Shown: positions 50,089-59,242 of the stretch, piece by piece
Numbering within the stretch: position 1 is the stretch's first letter
Layout of the letters: each line of letters opens with the position of its first letter
Origin: Flavobacterium sp. 140616W15
Lineage (GTDB): Bacteria > Bacteroidota > Bacteroidia > Flavobacteriales > Flavobacteriaceae
DNA: 64,000 nt
Assembly: GCF_003668995.1 (NCBI RefSeq)
Contig: NZ_CP033068.1
Location: 3,968,001 to 4,032,000 of the forward strand
Direction of reading: 5' to 3'
Made by a program: the position numbers and the translations under genes
Notes under the pieces: generated by a model
What the model saw: only the letters and a program-made list of their open reading frames with translations
What the model was told of the DNA's origin: nothing
Databases searched by the model: none

Positions 50089-51099
50089 TTATTTTTTTGT
50101 AGTTAGCGATGCTTTGTTGTAGTCACTATAATATTTATCCTCCCTATTTATCGTTTCTTTACGCATATCAATTGCATATTCCTTACTATAACCCATACTG
50201 ACAAATATACTATCATAGAATTTTTCTCTAGTTGCGAATATTTTTGTGTTTTTTAATTTACCGTCAGTATCATAATACTCCCATATTCCACGTTTTTGGG
50301 TTAAATAATATTTTGAACTTGAGTTTTTAGAAGCTATACCAGATACTCCATTTTTTTTATATATATAAATACCTTTTTCTTTTAATTTCCCGTTATCATG
50401 ATAATGTTTCCACATGCCTACTTTTAGACTATCTTCATAAGCTCCAATTTCTTTAAGTTTTCCGTTCTTATAATAATATTTCCAAATACCTTTTTTCCAA
50501 TTTGATGAATACTTGCCTTCTGATTCTAATTCGCCTGTGTTATAAAAATGTTTCCATCCATAATTTTTCTCGTTCTTTCCAGAAATTATTTCTTCTATCC
50601 CAATAGCTTTAATGATTTTTGTATTTGGAAAATAAAAAGTGTCTTTATCTTTTAGATATTTCTGCCAGCGTTCTTCTTCTTCCTTACTGTCACTCCTTAC
50701 CTTCTCTACATCTTCTTCTTTTATGTAACTTCCTGGACTACTTCCATCAGGAGTATTATTTAAAAACGGACCTCTTATCCAAAAAATTTGATTGCCGAGA
50801 ATAGTTCCAAATTCGACCTTGCCCATTCCTGATATTATCTTTAGATATTCGTAGCTGTATTCTTCCCAGTTAAAAATATGTATTTTGTTGTCTTCTCGAG
50901 TCCATTCACCTGAATGACTGCGTTCTATAGTATCTTTTTTGTAATAATGAAAAAAAGTTCCATCTGCTTTAAAATCTACATAATGCAGGGCTTTGTCATC
51001 TTCGATATTGTAATATTTCCCTAAGACTTCTGTCTGGCACGAGGTGCTGACGCAAAGAATAACAAATAAGAGAAATAGTAAAGTGATTTTAGGCTTCAT
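50089..51099 (-). CDS. MORN/YwqK-like lipoprotein, array copy 2
   Basis: 336 residues, lipoprotein signal with Cys21. The N-terminal half is nearly identical to copies 1 and 3. The repeat region reads KHFYNTGELESEGKYSSNWKKG, YYYKNGKLKEIGAYEDSLKVG, HYHDNGKLKEKGIYIY, then a loop and KRGIWEYYDTDGKLKNT. The C-terminal tail (GYSKEYAIDMRKETINREDKYY) differs from the tail shared by copies 1 and 3. The variable half suggests changing partner specificity over a constant, anchored N-terminal half. Confidence 0.7.
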   Translation of the reverse strand: MKPKITLLFLLFVILCVSTSCQTEVLGKYYNIEDDKALHYVDFKADGTFFHYYKKDTIERSHSGEWTREDNKIHIFNWEEYSYEYLKIISGMGKVEFGTILGNQIFWIRGPFLNNTPDGSSPGSYIKEEDVEKVRSDSKEEEERWQKYLKDKDTFYFPNTKIIKAIGIEEIISGKNEKNYGWKHFYNTGELESEGKYSSNWKKGIWKYYYKNGKLKEIGAYEDSLKVGMWKHYHDNGKLKEKGIYIYKKNGVSGIASKNSSSKYYLTQKRGIWEYYDTDGKLKNTKIFATREKFYDSIFVSMGYSKEYAIDMRKETINREDKYYSDYNKASLTTKK

Positions 51100-51122
51100 T
51101 TGTTTTAATTTTCCTGCAGTTC

Positions 51123-51157
51123 AAAAAGAGTCATTTGGGTTACAAATGACTCTTTTT
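51123..51157 (-). terminator. Hairpin after array copy 1
   Basis: Same 10-bp stem as at 49013-49047, flanked by A5 and T5. No such hairpin separates copy 1 from the 1024-aa gene upstream, so these two are probably co-transcribed. Confidence 0.8.
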
Positions 51158-51160
51158 ATA

Positions 51161-52174
51161 TTATTTTTTAGCAGGTAACGATGCTTTGTAGTCGTTGTAG
51201 TCTTTATCCAACACTTCTATTCTTTCATTTCGTTTTTCAATAGCATCGCTCTTGCTATAGTCATATGGAGGCGCCATATATAGGCTATCATAGTATTTTT
51301 CTCTTGTTGGAAATTTTTCTGTTTTAATTAGTCCTCCATTAGTATCATAAATTTTCCAATCTCCTCTCTTTTTCGTAAAATAATATTTAGAGCTTTTATT
51401 TTCAGAAACTGTACCAGATGCTCCATTTTTTACATATATATATATCCCTTTTTCTTTTAATTTTCCATTATCATGATAATATTCCCAAGTACCTACTTTT
51501 AAACTATCCTGAAATGTACCTAATTCTTTTAATTGCCCATTCTTATAATAATATTTCCAAATACCTCTTTTCCAATTTAATGAATACTTGCCTTCTGATT
51601 CTAATTCGCCTGTCTCATAAAAATGTTTCCATCCATAATTTTTCTCGTTCTCTCCAGAAGTTATTTTTTCTATCCCAATAGCTCTAATAATTTTTGTGTT
51701 TGGAAAATAAAAAGTGTCTTTATCTTTTAGATATTTCTGCCAGCGTTCTTCTTCTTCCTTGCTTTCACTCCTTACCTTCTCTACATCTTCTTCTTTTATG
51801 TAACTTCCTGGACTACTTCCATCAGGAGTATTATTTAAAAACGGACCTCTTATCCAAAAAATTTGATTGCCAAGAATAGTTCCAAATTCTACCTTGCCCA
51901 TTCCTGATATTATCTTTAGATATTCGTAGCTGTATTCTTCCCAGTTAAAAATATGTATTTTGTTGTCTTCTCGAGTCCATTCACCTGAATGACTGCGTTC
52001 TATAGTATCTTTTTTGTAATAATGAAAAAAAGTTCCATCTGCTTTAAAATCTACATAATGCAGGGCTTTGTCATCTTCTATATTGTAATATTTCCCTAAG
52101 ACTTCTGTCTGGCAAGAGGTGTACGCACAAAGAATGACAAATAAGAGAAATAGTAAAGTGATTTTAGGCTTCAT
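51161..52174 (-). CDS. MORN/YwqK-like lipoprotein, array copy 1
   Basis: 337 residues, lipobox CAYTSC with Cys21. Layout is as in copies 2 and 3: constant N-terminal beta domain, Glu-rich linker, then MORN_2-type repeats (HFYETGELESEGKYSLNWKRG, YYYKNGQLKELGTFQDSLKVG, YYHDNGKLKEKGIYIY, KRGDWKIYDTNGGL) and a tail ending NDYKASLPAKK. It starts 30 nt after the stop of the 1024-aa gene with no terminator between, the usual position of an immunity gene relative to its effector. Units recur every 1.04-1.08 kb. Confidence 0.7.
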   Translation of the reverse strand: MKPKITLLFLLFVILCAYTSCQTEVLGKYYNIEDDKALHYVDFKADGTFFHYYKKDTIERSHSGEWTREDNKIHIFNWEEYSYEYLKIISGMGKVEFGTILGNQIFWIRGPFLNNTPDGSSPGSYIKEEDVEKVRSESKEEEERWQKYLKDKDTFYFPNTKIIRAIGIEKITSGENEKNYGWKHFYETGELESEGKYSLNWKRGIWKYYYKNGQLKELGTFQDSLKVGTWEYYHDNGKLKEKGIYIYVKNGASGTVSENKSSKYYFTKKRGDWKIYDTNGGLIKTEKFPTREKYYDSLYMAPPYDYSKSDAIEKRNERIEVLDKDYNDYKASLPAKK

Positions 52175-52204
52175 TTGTTTTAAATTTCCTGCAATTTACA
52201 ATTT

Positions 52205-55200
52205 TTAGGGTAATTTAAACGTGAAATAAATTCTTTGAATTATAGTTGATAATATTTTTTCATCGGCTCTATCATTTTTCCTTTTTCTATTTCCAACATT
52301 TAAATGAAGCATTAATGATTCTCTTGATGTTTTATTATAAATATAGCCCTCTAGTTTTTTATTTTTTATACGCACTAAGGCAAAAGCACCACCTATAAAT
52401 ATTTGTGCCAAATTAGAGTTTAAGTGTTTGTCAAAACTTTCAATGACAAAAACAGGGGTTGGGCTGAGCTCTAAATCTACTTTTAAGTCTTTGCTGTCGG
52501 GTTTGTTTACAAAATCATAATTGGTTTGTTGTAATAATTTTAAGGTTTCCTCCATAATTTCATCAATCATTCGATCTTGTAGAATGGCTTGCGCAAATTT
52601 ATGCACGTGATAATCAAAATTACGAATCTCAGGACCAGTACCTGTTGCAAACTCATATAATAAAATAGCTACTGAAGCTTTGTAATTATTTTTAAATAAT
52701 TCTTCTTTTTCACCATCTTCAAGTGTCTTAACTCCTGGGTAATAAGATTCAGCAGCTCTAAGTAATGCATTTACAGCTATTTCATCAGGCATCTTTTTGG
52801 CTTCTTCTGCTATAGAATTTATTATTTTATCTCTCTCCTCTGGTAACTTTGCTCTTAATTTTTCGCTTATCTCATATATCTCAATCAAATCCTTGTAAAA
52901 GTTTTTAATTAAATCAGCATATTCTTTATCCTCAAACCCAGTTGTACTGGTTATTTCAAATTCTTTTTTAATCTCATCGTAGAATGCTCTCAAATCATTA
53001 TAAACTATTTTCTCAATAGCCAATGCAGAATTTTCAACTTCATTTCCAATATTCACTAATGAATTCTTAATTTCTTTTTTAATATTAACTAGTGATTTTT
53101 TAATTTCTTCAACGCTAGCATTTACTAAATCTTTTTTAATTTTAGAAACCTCATCTGAATGGGCGGACTTGTCATTAAGTTTCTTTTTTATTCGCTCTAA
53201 CCGCTCTAAAAACTTATATTCCTTTATATGCTTATCTTTCTCTTTTACTGCATGTTTTTGATCAATTATAAAATACTCCCTAGTTTTAGTACTATTTTGT
53301 ACCGGATTTTTTAGTATTTTGTCAATCGAATCAACTTTAAACGTATCGCTCAATCTTAAGTAATACAATTCTTTTACCATTAGCTGACCCAATTTTACCC
53401 TATCGTCATATTTTGCAAAATTGAACGTTAATTTTCCTTTTGTCATAAAATATTTTTCCATGATATCCTGCATTATATCCGGAGCCATCCAATGGGTAAA
53501 ATTCTCATTGATTTCTTTAATAATAGCGTCAAATTCTTTATTTCCAGTAGTAGATGATACTTCATCTAATGATTTTTTTATAAAACTATTATTTAAATCC
53601 TTAAAAGAAAAATTGATATATTCCTGAACCAAGGACTGTTCAAACTCTACTAATTTGTAGTCCAACTCTTGTTTAGATAAATTTTTAAAACTCTGCTTAT
53701 TCCCTTTTGCATCTATAAATTCACCACTTAATTTTCCTTTACCTTCTAAAAGTAGTTTTACATTATTCATATTATCCGAAAACAAATTCCTATTTCCTTC
53801 CTTTAAGAACTCGTCAGTCTTATCCGATAAATACCAAAAATTAACCATTTCTGCCGATTGTAATGCGATTTCACCTTGCAACGCTTCTTTTATCGACCCC
53901 ATCGTTACTCTTGCAGCGGCATCAAACCATTCAGAGATAATGCCTTTGGTCTTTAAATAAGCATCTGCAAATTGATAATAAGCATGACGTTGCCCAATCG
54001 TATGGTATAAATAATGCTGCTCATTTATAGTGTTATACAATGAGGCCTTCCAGAAAGTAGACCCCACTTTTGTAGGATTCTCGATTCTGTCATAATCATA
54101 CCATTGACCATTTTTTAAATCACGATATTGACCGTTTTCGTCTTTTAGTATTTCTCCTTTACCATTTTTAATTACTACTTCATCTAATTGAGTTTCTGAC
54201 CAAATAAAATACATGTTTTTTACTCCAAGGTCAGGATACATTTTTTGAGGACTTAGATCTGGATAACTTCCTTTTTGGGTTTGAATTGCTATCTTAGCTG
54301 GTAAATGTGGGAAAATTGACTTTAATAATAAAAATAACTCATCATGTTCTGAAAAGAGTTGTGGGATATTTATAGCCGGATTTCTAATTTCTTTAATCAA
54401 TTTGTTATAATATCTAATTAGCCTATCTTCTTTTTCTTCTTTGGATAATTGCGATAATTTGAAGATCATTGACTCACTTACTTCTCCCCAATTTACGTTA
54501 TTAATTGTAGTCTCATCAATTGTTGCTAAACGCCACTTTTGTAATCCAAAATACATTTCTGTAAAACGTTCTTGATCCTTTTTACCATCAAAATCCTGAG
54601 CTGTAGCTCCTTCATCAAAGGCGTTGGAAATACCTCTCCAATATTTAATCTCGACACTATTATTTGCGGTAATGGCTAGATCTAATCTCTTTTTAATTCC
54701 TGCTTTGACAACTTCTATAGTTGGTTCACTGCTATTTTCCTGAAGCATTTGAGGCACCGTAAGCGTTTGTTGTGTTGCCACACTCGCGTACGTCTGAGTT
54801 GTTAGACCGTTGCTAAAGTTTAGCGTATTATTATCTGCTCCTATTATCGGAGGAGTAGTGTTGCCTGATACGGTAGAACTAACTATTGTTCTGCCATTGG
54901 TTTCAGCAACGCCTCCTCCGATTAGAGCATTTGGAGTTCCTGTTTTCTCTGATGAAATAATACTTGTTAAGGCATTATGATTTGCTATTGATCCCTCAAA
55001 AACCGAAGAAATAGTACTCTCAGATAACCCAGTTTTTCTGATTGTTTCAATACTGGTATCTATAGCACCTCCTTCGGGTAAGACACTAGAATTGTTTGTA
55101 ATAGTAGTATTTAAAGCATTTTGCTCCTGCCATACCTGTACTATATCTTTTTGCTGGCTCATTTCTTTTGAAACTTTGGCTAATTCTTTTATGACTGCTT

Positions 55201-55279
55201 CAGTTAAATCTTCAGAACTATTTATAGCAGTACTATTTTTGATTGAAAGATTGAAATTATGGATTGCATTTTTATTCAT
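52205..55279 (-). CDS. 1024-aa protein of unknown function, candidate tail-associated effector
   Basis: Start MNKNAIHNFN at 55279 is chosen because the boxed promoter (55303-55366) lies just upstream; the open frame from 55345 would begin before the transcript. No signal peptide. Residues 1-180 are Ser/Thr/Asn/Gly-rich and look disordered. About 180-620 is globular, with Trp/Tyr-rich stretches (MYFIWSETQLDEV, YLYHTIGQRHAYYQFADAY). About 690-850 is a charged coiled coil with repeats (KKSLVNIKKEIKNSLVNIGNEVEN). The end (LNSNLAQIFIGGAFALVRIKNKKLEGYIYN) is a beta-rich cap. No known toxin domain is recognised. Co-regulation with the tail genes and the lipoprotein array downstream make it a candidate effector or structural cargo. 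Confidence 0.6.
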   Translation of the reverse strand: MNKNAIHNFNLSIKNSTAINSSEDLTEAVIKELAKVSKEMSQQKDIVQVWQEQNALNTTITNNSSVLPEGGAIDTSIETIRKTGLSESTISSVFEGSIANHNALTSIISSEKTGTPNALIGGGVAETNGRTIVSSTVSGNTTPPIIGADNNTLNFSNGLTTQTYASVATQQTLTVPQMLQENSSEPTIEVVKAGIKKRLDLAITANNSVEIKYWRGISNAFDEGATAQDFDGKKDQERFTEMYFGLQKWRLATIDETTINNVNWGEVSESMIFKLSQLSKEEKEDRLIRYYNKLIKEIRNPAINIPQLFSEHDELFLLLKSIFPHLPAKIAIQTQKGSYPDLSPQKMYPDLGVKNMYFIWSETQLDEVVIKNGKGEILKDENGQYRDLKNGQWYDYDRIENPTKVGSTFWKASLYNTINEQHYLYHTIGQRHAYYQFADAYLKTKGIISEWFDAAARVTMGSIKEALQGEIALQSAEMVNFWYLSDKTDEFLKEGNRNLFSDNMNNVKLLLEGKGKLSGEFIDAKGNKQSFKNLSKQELDYKLVEFEQSLVQEYINFSFKDLNNSFIKKSLDEVSSTTGNKEFDAIIKEINENFTHWMAPDIMQDIMEKYFMTKGKLTFNFAKYDDRVKLGQLMVKELYYLRLSDTFKVDSIDKILKNPVQNSTKTREYFIIDQKHAVKEKDKHIKEYKFLERLERIKKKLNDKSAHSDEVSKIKKDLVNASVEEIKKSLVNIKKEIKNSLVNIGNEVENSALAIEKIVYNDLRAFYDEIKKEFEITSTTGFEDKEYADLIKNFYKDLIEIYEISEKLRAKLPEERDKIINSIAEEAKKMPDEIAVNALLRAAESYYPGVKTLEDGEKEELFKNNYKASVAILLYEFATGTGPEIRNFDYHVHKFAQAILQDRMIDEIMEETLKLLQQTNYDFVNKPDSKDLKVDLELSPTPVFVIESFDKHLNSNLAQIFIGGAFALVRIKNKKLEGYIYNKTSRESLMLHLNVGNRKRKNDRADEKILSTIIQRIYFTFKLP

Positions 55280-55302
55280 CGCTAGGGTATTTTTTCTTGG
55301 TG

Positions 55303-55366
55303 TAAAAGTAATTGCAAAAAAAATCATTTTAAAATTACAAATCACTTGTATTCAGTAGTTTCAGTA
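55303..55366 (-). promoter_or_regulatory. Boxed promoter of the 1024-aa gene
   Basis: On the minus strand the box TACTGAAACTACTGAA (55366-55351) is followed after 40 nt by the -7 element TACTTTTA (55310-55303). No TTTG or TTG stands at the usual -33 distance. Forms an inverted repeat with the box of the divergent promoter (55378-55393). Confidence 0.7.
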
Positions 55367-55377
55367 AGTTTTGTTTC

Positions 55378-55442
55378 TACTGAAACTACTGAATATAGCC
55401 CCTTTTTTTGTGGCTGTTTTCTATTCTTTGATACTACTTTTG
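55378..55442 (+). promoter_or_regulatory. Boxed promoter of the holin-like unit
   Basis: Box TACTGAAACTACTGAA (55378-55393), 41 nt, then -7 element TACTTTTG (55435-55442). The -33 position lacks TTTG. Transcription would run into 55587-56171 after a leader of about 140 nt. Confidence 0.7.
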
Positions 55443-55586
55443 CATCATTAAGAATCGAATAGTACTGGTCAAATTATAAATATCAATACGTCAACTTTCC
55501 GTTTTTTTTCAAAAACTTCCACTTAAAAAACTGAGTCTATAAAAATTTAATTCACAATTTAATTTTATAATCAACCCCTATCTAAT

Positions 55587-55881
55587 ATGACAACAAATAG
55601 CAACCCTATTCTAATCTGGTTTAAAACTGGGAAAAACCAGCACAAACGCAATTTTGGGCTTCCTGGCAGAGTTTTGGCACAAGAATGAAACAATACCTCA
55701 AGACAGCATAAATAGCCCTGTAAACACATTAAATACTAAAGCAGAGAAAGCTCAAAAAAGCGTTGCTGATGGGTATGCAAATAACATACTTGGACGAACT
55801 TTTACCTATGTTATTATACAAAATTTGAAATTAGTAACCACAAGCCCTTATTATGACATTGCAAATACCAAGCATCAATAA
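55587..55881 (+). pseudogene. Small frameshifted gene before the holin-like gene
   Basis: An ATG at 55587 opens MTTNSNPILIWFK and runs to a stop at about 55689. The second frame, without a good start of its own, continues sensibly (KLGKTSTNAILGFLAEFWHKN...) to 55881. Removing one base near 55620 (TGGTTTAAAA) would join them into a protein of about 97 residues. No family recognised. Either a decayed gene, a sequence error or a shift site; placed in the holin-like transcript. Confidence 0.45.
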
Positions 55882-55979
55882 ATACTTTTACTTGGTTCTA
55901 GCATCAATTCCGTTTTTTGGAGCTTATACTATCGATCACTAGTACTCTTTTGTAAAAAAATAAATCAAAAATAAATTAT

Positions 55980-56171
55980 ATGAACAAACAAAAAATCGCA
56001 GTAATTACAAGTCTTTTTATTGCTTTAACAGCTTTAATTGACACCAAATTTGACCTTTTACAAGATGCAGGATTGTCATTGATAACAATCAACAGGATCA
56101 AATTAATCGGACTGTTTTTGTCAGCAGCATTGACAAGTATTACTCCCTTCTTTACGAAAGAAGAAGATTAA
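55980..56171 (+). CDS. Holin-like two-helix membrane protein
   Basis: 63 residues: a short basic N-terminus (MNKQKI), membrane helix 1 (AVITSLFIALTALI), a turn, helix 2 (LIGLFLSAALTSITPFF), and an acidic tail (TKEED). Size, two helices and charged ends fit small phage holins, which open the inner membrane at lysis. The place in a boxed transcript next to tail genes supports that. No endolysin is visible in the window. Alternative: any small membrane protein. Confidence 0.55.
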   Translation: MNKQKIAVITSLFIALTALIDTKFDLLQDAGLSLITINRIKLIGLFLSAALTSITPFFTKEED

Positions 56172-56232
56172 ATAATAGGAATACAAAAGCATCCTCAAGT
56201 TAAAAACAAACTCTCAAAACTAATGTAAACTA

Positions 56233-56287
56233 ACACACCCAAAATCATCGGATAAGATAAATCTTCTGATGGTCTTGGGTGTTTTTG
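56233..56287 (+). terminator. Terminator of the holin-like unit
   Basis: Interrupted stem: ACACCCAA pairs with TTGGGTGT (about 56235-56282) and an inner CATCGGA/TCTGATG pairs as well; T5 follows. Confidence 0.8.
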
Positions 56288-56426
56288 TTAATTAAAAAGC
56301 TAAATGCAAACTCAGTTTAAAAACTATAATAATGAGATTCCTTTCCATGAACAATAATGTTAATAAACTGACATCCTAATAAAAACAATCACTTGAATAT
56401 CAACAACTTGTTTGTTGTTTTATTTC

Positions 56427-56490
56427 TACTGAAACTACTGAAAACAGGAGTTATATTTTTCTTCATTTACACCTTTCAGTACTACTTTTA
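56427..56490 (+). promoter_or_regulatory. Boxed promoter of the spike operon
   Basis: Box TACTGAAACTACTGAA (56427-56442), 40 nt, then -7 element TACTTTTA (56483-56490), with an extra inverted half-box TTCAGTA just before it. No -33 TTTG. The rest of 56288-56625 has no gene; the leader to 56626 is about 130 nt. Confidence 0.7.
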
Positions 56491-56625
56491 CAAACTCTAA
56501 TTTCAACTATTAGTTTCTCTAATAACTAAAAAGTGGCCTCATACTTTCAGAGCATTTTAGAGTGTTAATACCTCAACTTTAAGAATCACTTTCAATAACA
56601 ATTTTAATAATTAAACATTCAACCC

Positions 56626-56823
56626 ATGATGGATTATACACCAAGAGACTTAGGAGAAACACCTAAAACACCCGACATGAGTAATTTCAAAAATCCTTTG
56701 GGACAAACATCTGAGGGAAACATTTTTATAGAACATTTTACGATTGCGCCTTTAAGTCTATCCGAAAAAAATGAAAGCTTAGCCGAAGCCATTAAAAAAG
56801 AAAGCAGAGACAGCAGTATTTAA
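56626..56823 (+). CDS. Small protein leading the tail-spike operon
   Basis: 65 residues, soluble and Pro/Glu-rich, beginning MMDYTPRDLGETPKTPDM and ending in a charged helix (SEKNESLAEAIKKESRDSS). No family recognised. First gene after the boxed promoter and about 70 nt before the chaperone-like gene. Short tail proteins of this type often cap or anchor the tail, but this is not shown here. Confidence 0.6.
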   Translation: MMDYTPRDLGETPKTPDMSNFKNPLGQTSEGNIFIEHFTIAPLSLSEKNESLAEAIKKESRDSSI

Positions 56824-56893
56824 ATATACGAATAATCTCTTATCCTCAATTCTCTATGACAGCAAAAAGACAAATTCTCTAAAACAACAAAAA

Positions 56894-57364
56894 ATGCCAG
56901 ACGAAATAACACTACAAAAACTAAAAGAAAAATACGATACGGTATTAAAACTTACTTCTGAGGATCAATTAACAACAGCATATTGCAAAAAACCATCATT
57001 CAATACATTTCTTAATTATCAAGATAAATACAAGGAAAATCCTTATGAAGCAATCCTATTTTTATTTGAAGAATGTGTCTTGAATAAAGAAAATTATGAT
57101 GACGAATTCATGCTTTCTTCAGGAAATTCTATTGTCACTATGATCAAAAAGGATAGCGAATTTACAATCGATGCAACACCACAAAAAGATGAATTCAAAA
57201 AATCGGCCGCTCTTATTCGATATGCTTTTCAGATAGATCCCTATCAATTATCAATGGACGAGTTTTATAAATTACTCGAAGAAGCCCTTTGGTTACAAAA
57301 ACATAACGATAAAAGAATGGAAAACACACTCATGACAGCCTTTGCACAAACATTTTCAAATTAA
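56894..57364 (+). CDS. Putative tail assembly chaperone
   Basis: 156 residues, acidic and helical, no signal. The C-terminal part (IRYAFQIDPYQLSMDEFYKLLEEALWLQKHNDKRMENTLMTAF) resembles phage tail assembly chaperones, which bind tape-measure or baseplate proteins before assembly. Position just before DUF6046 and hub genes supports a tail role. No gpG/gpGT-type slippery extension is seen. Assignment is from general pattern and context, not a firm family match. Confidence 0.45.
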   Translation: MPDEITLQKLKEKYDTVLKLTSEDQLTTAYCKKPSFNTFLNYQDKYKENPYEAILFLFEECVLNKENYDDEFMLSSGNSIVTMIKKDSEFTIDATPQKDEFKKSAALIRYAFQIDPYQLSMDEFYKLLEEALWLQKHNDKRMENTLMTAFAQTFSN

Positions 57365-57382
57365 AAATAAAAATAAATCATT

Positions 57383-57940
57383 ATGAAATTCAATTTTAAT
57401 GTAAACGAAATTTTAGATGCCAAAGAAACCGAATATACTGGCATTAACTATAACGAATCAGAATCGAAAGATTTTATTATTGATAAAACCGGAGGTGAAT
57501 TTAATCTAAGAGTCTTTGCTCCTTTAGTTTTTGAACCTCTTGTAAAAAAAGATCTTACCCTACCTAGTTTACGAATAGATGCTGTAACGGTTAATTTAAA
57601 TCGTTCAAAAACTATAAAGAAAGAAGGAATCGAAGGACGCGATTCAACCATTAAGGAACATATTACAAATGGTGATTTTAATATTTCAATCGAAGGACTA
57701 ATTGCCAATGAAACTGGAGATGAATATCCAAAAGAAAAACTTTTCTTATTGAAGCAATTCCTGAATGCCCCTTATGCTTTAAGAGTTACTCATGCTATTT
57801 TGAATCGATTTGGTATCTATGAATTAGTAATAGACTCCTACGCTATCCCTTCTATTTCAGGAACAAAAAACATTCAAAAATTTACGGCAAGTGCCACCTC
57901 AGATGAAACTGTAGAACTAATAATTAGAGACAATGCTTAA
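57383..57940 (+). CDS. DUF6046-type tail protein
   Basis: 185 residues. The middle IKKEGIEGRDSTIKEHITNGDFNISIEGLI matches the core of DUF6046, a family of phage-tail-type proteins in Bacteroidota. It is followed by YPKEKLFLLKQFLNAPYALRVTHAILNRFGIYELVIDSY. By position before a gp27-like hub it may be a baseplate or tube-end connector. Its end overlaps the hub start by 8 nt, implying coupled translation. Confidence 0.7.
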   Translation: MKFNFNVNEILDAKETEYTGINYNESESKDFIIDKTGGEFNLRVFAPLVFEPLVKKDLTLPSLRIDAVTVNLNRSKTIKKEGIEGRDSTIKEHITNGDFNISIEGLIANETGDEYPKEKLFLLKQFLNAPYALRVTHAILNRFGIYELVIDSYAIPSISGTKNIQKFTASATSDETVELIIRDNA

Positions 57941-59233
57941 ACTAAATGCTAAAATTAGAGTTTACGAAACGGTAAGACATATCCCCACTCCTAAATTTTA
58001 TGAATTTACTTATGTAAAAAAAGTAGACATCAGCAGTTCATACAAATCCCTTACCGATACAGCGACTATTGTGATGCCGCAAAAAGTATATACGGATACC
58101 AAAGGTTTTGATCAGAGCTTGTTTACAAATGCAAGTGGTGAAGAAAAATCAATTTATGATTTTTTTAAACTAGAAAATTTCATCGAAATATTTTTAGGAT
58201 ATGATGGCGATTACAAACCTGCTTTCAGAGGTTACATCACAGGAGTACAAGCGGATATAAATGCTGTGATAACCTGCGAAGATGCGATGTATGCTTTTAA
58301 AAAAGTAAAAGCAGTAAAAGATGATGACGTTCAGAATAAACAAGATATTCTAAATATTGTGGCAACCAACCCCACAACAAATGTTGATAATTTCAATCCT
58401 AAAACTTTCTTTGAAAAAAGAATTAAAGAACTAAAATTACCATTTAAAGTAAATGCACTTGATGAAGAATTAGGAAATATCGTGATTAACAGAAACCAAA
58501 GTTTGGCTCAAGTTTTTGAGATGTTGAAAGACAAAGGGATTTACACCTATTTTAAAACCGAAAATGCTGCGCCTGTGCTTACAATTACCAATAATCCACA
58601 ACAACATACCACAACTGAATTAGCGAGCTTTATAGATCGGAATTTCATTAAAAGTCCGTTAGCAGGAACTCTGGTAAAAAAGTTAATTAATCAAGGACTT
58701 GCTCTTTTGGGCTCACAATTAAATAAAGCAACACAATCTGTCTCTGATCGTTTTTCCGGAAAAGTACGTTTTAGGTTTCGCTATAATATTATTGAAGATA
58801 AACTAATCGTAGTTAATGAATCTACAAAAAACACCCGTACACGAGTAGAAAAATATTTTAAAAATTCAAATACTCCAATTTATATTGAACTAGGTGATCC
58901 AAATGGGCAATTAATAAAAACTCATGTTTTGCATAATGATACCGATGACTTGCCTAACGATCCTGCAGCTTTCAAAAAAGCAACAACAGAAATTGCTTCA
59001 GAATTGTATCAATATGCCGCTTCAAGAGCAATGGAATCGAAACCAAGCGGATTTGAAGGCTATTTTCTCACTTTTGGCGAGCCATTTGTACGACCTACCG
59101 ACAAGGTAATTCTTGAAAATGCAAAGGACAAAGAAAAAACGGCACTTTTCAGGTCGAAAAAGTAGAGCGAAGTTACGGTGAAAACGGGTATAGGCAAAAA
59201 ATTTATATAGGACGAAGAGTAGAAATAGCATAA
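57933..59233 (+). CDS. gp27/GPD-like baseplate hub, with an apparent -1 frameshift near the end
   Basis: The main frame has 410 residues (to 59165): strands of the late-control-D/gp27 fold such as VKKVDISSSYKSLTDTATIVMPQ, FIEIFLGYDGDYKPAFRGYITGV and QVFEMLKDKGIYTYFK. The expected last strands appear in the -1 frame: after DKEK comes NGTFQVEKVERSYGENGYRQ and a stop at 59233. The joint is an A6 tract (59134-59139). The full product would be about 433 residues. In contractile tails a trimer of this protein forms the ring holding the spike. The shift may be a sequence error, a decay event or slippage during expression. Confidence 0.75.
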
Positions 59234-59242
59234 AAATAAAAA

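Noticed and set aside
49548..51879. Recurring 61-codon plus-strand frames (49548, 50619, 51694)
   Set aside because: They recur only because the array units they lie antisense to are repeated.
55280..55345. Upstream ATG for the 1024-aa gene
   Set aside because: It precedes the predicted -7 element on the same strand, so it would not be in the transcript; the internal MNKNAIHN start is used instead.
55351..55393. Inverted repeat considered as an attachment site or terminator
   Set aside because: Each arm is a copy of the promoter box with its own -7 element at the fixed spacing; two back-to-back control boxes explain it better. There is no T-run.
55485..56580. Shared AATAC(G/C)TCAACTTT at 55485-55498 and 56567-56580 in two leaders
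   Set aside because: Distances from the two promoters differ (50 versus 84 nt) and it is absent from the other two boxed promoters; probably chance in AT-rich sequence.
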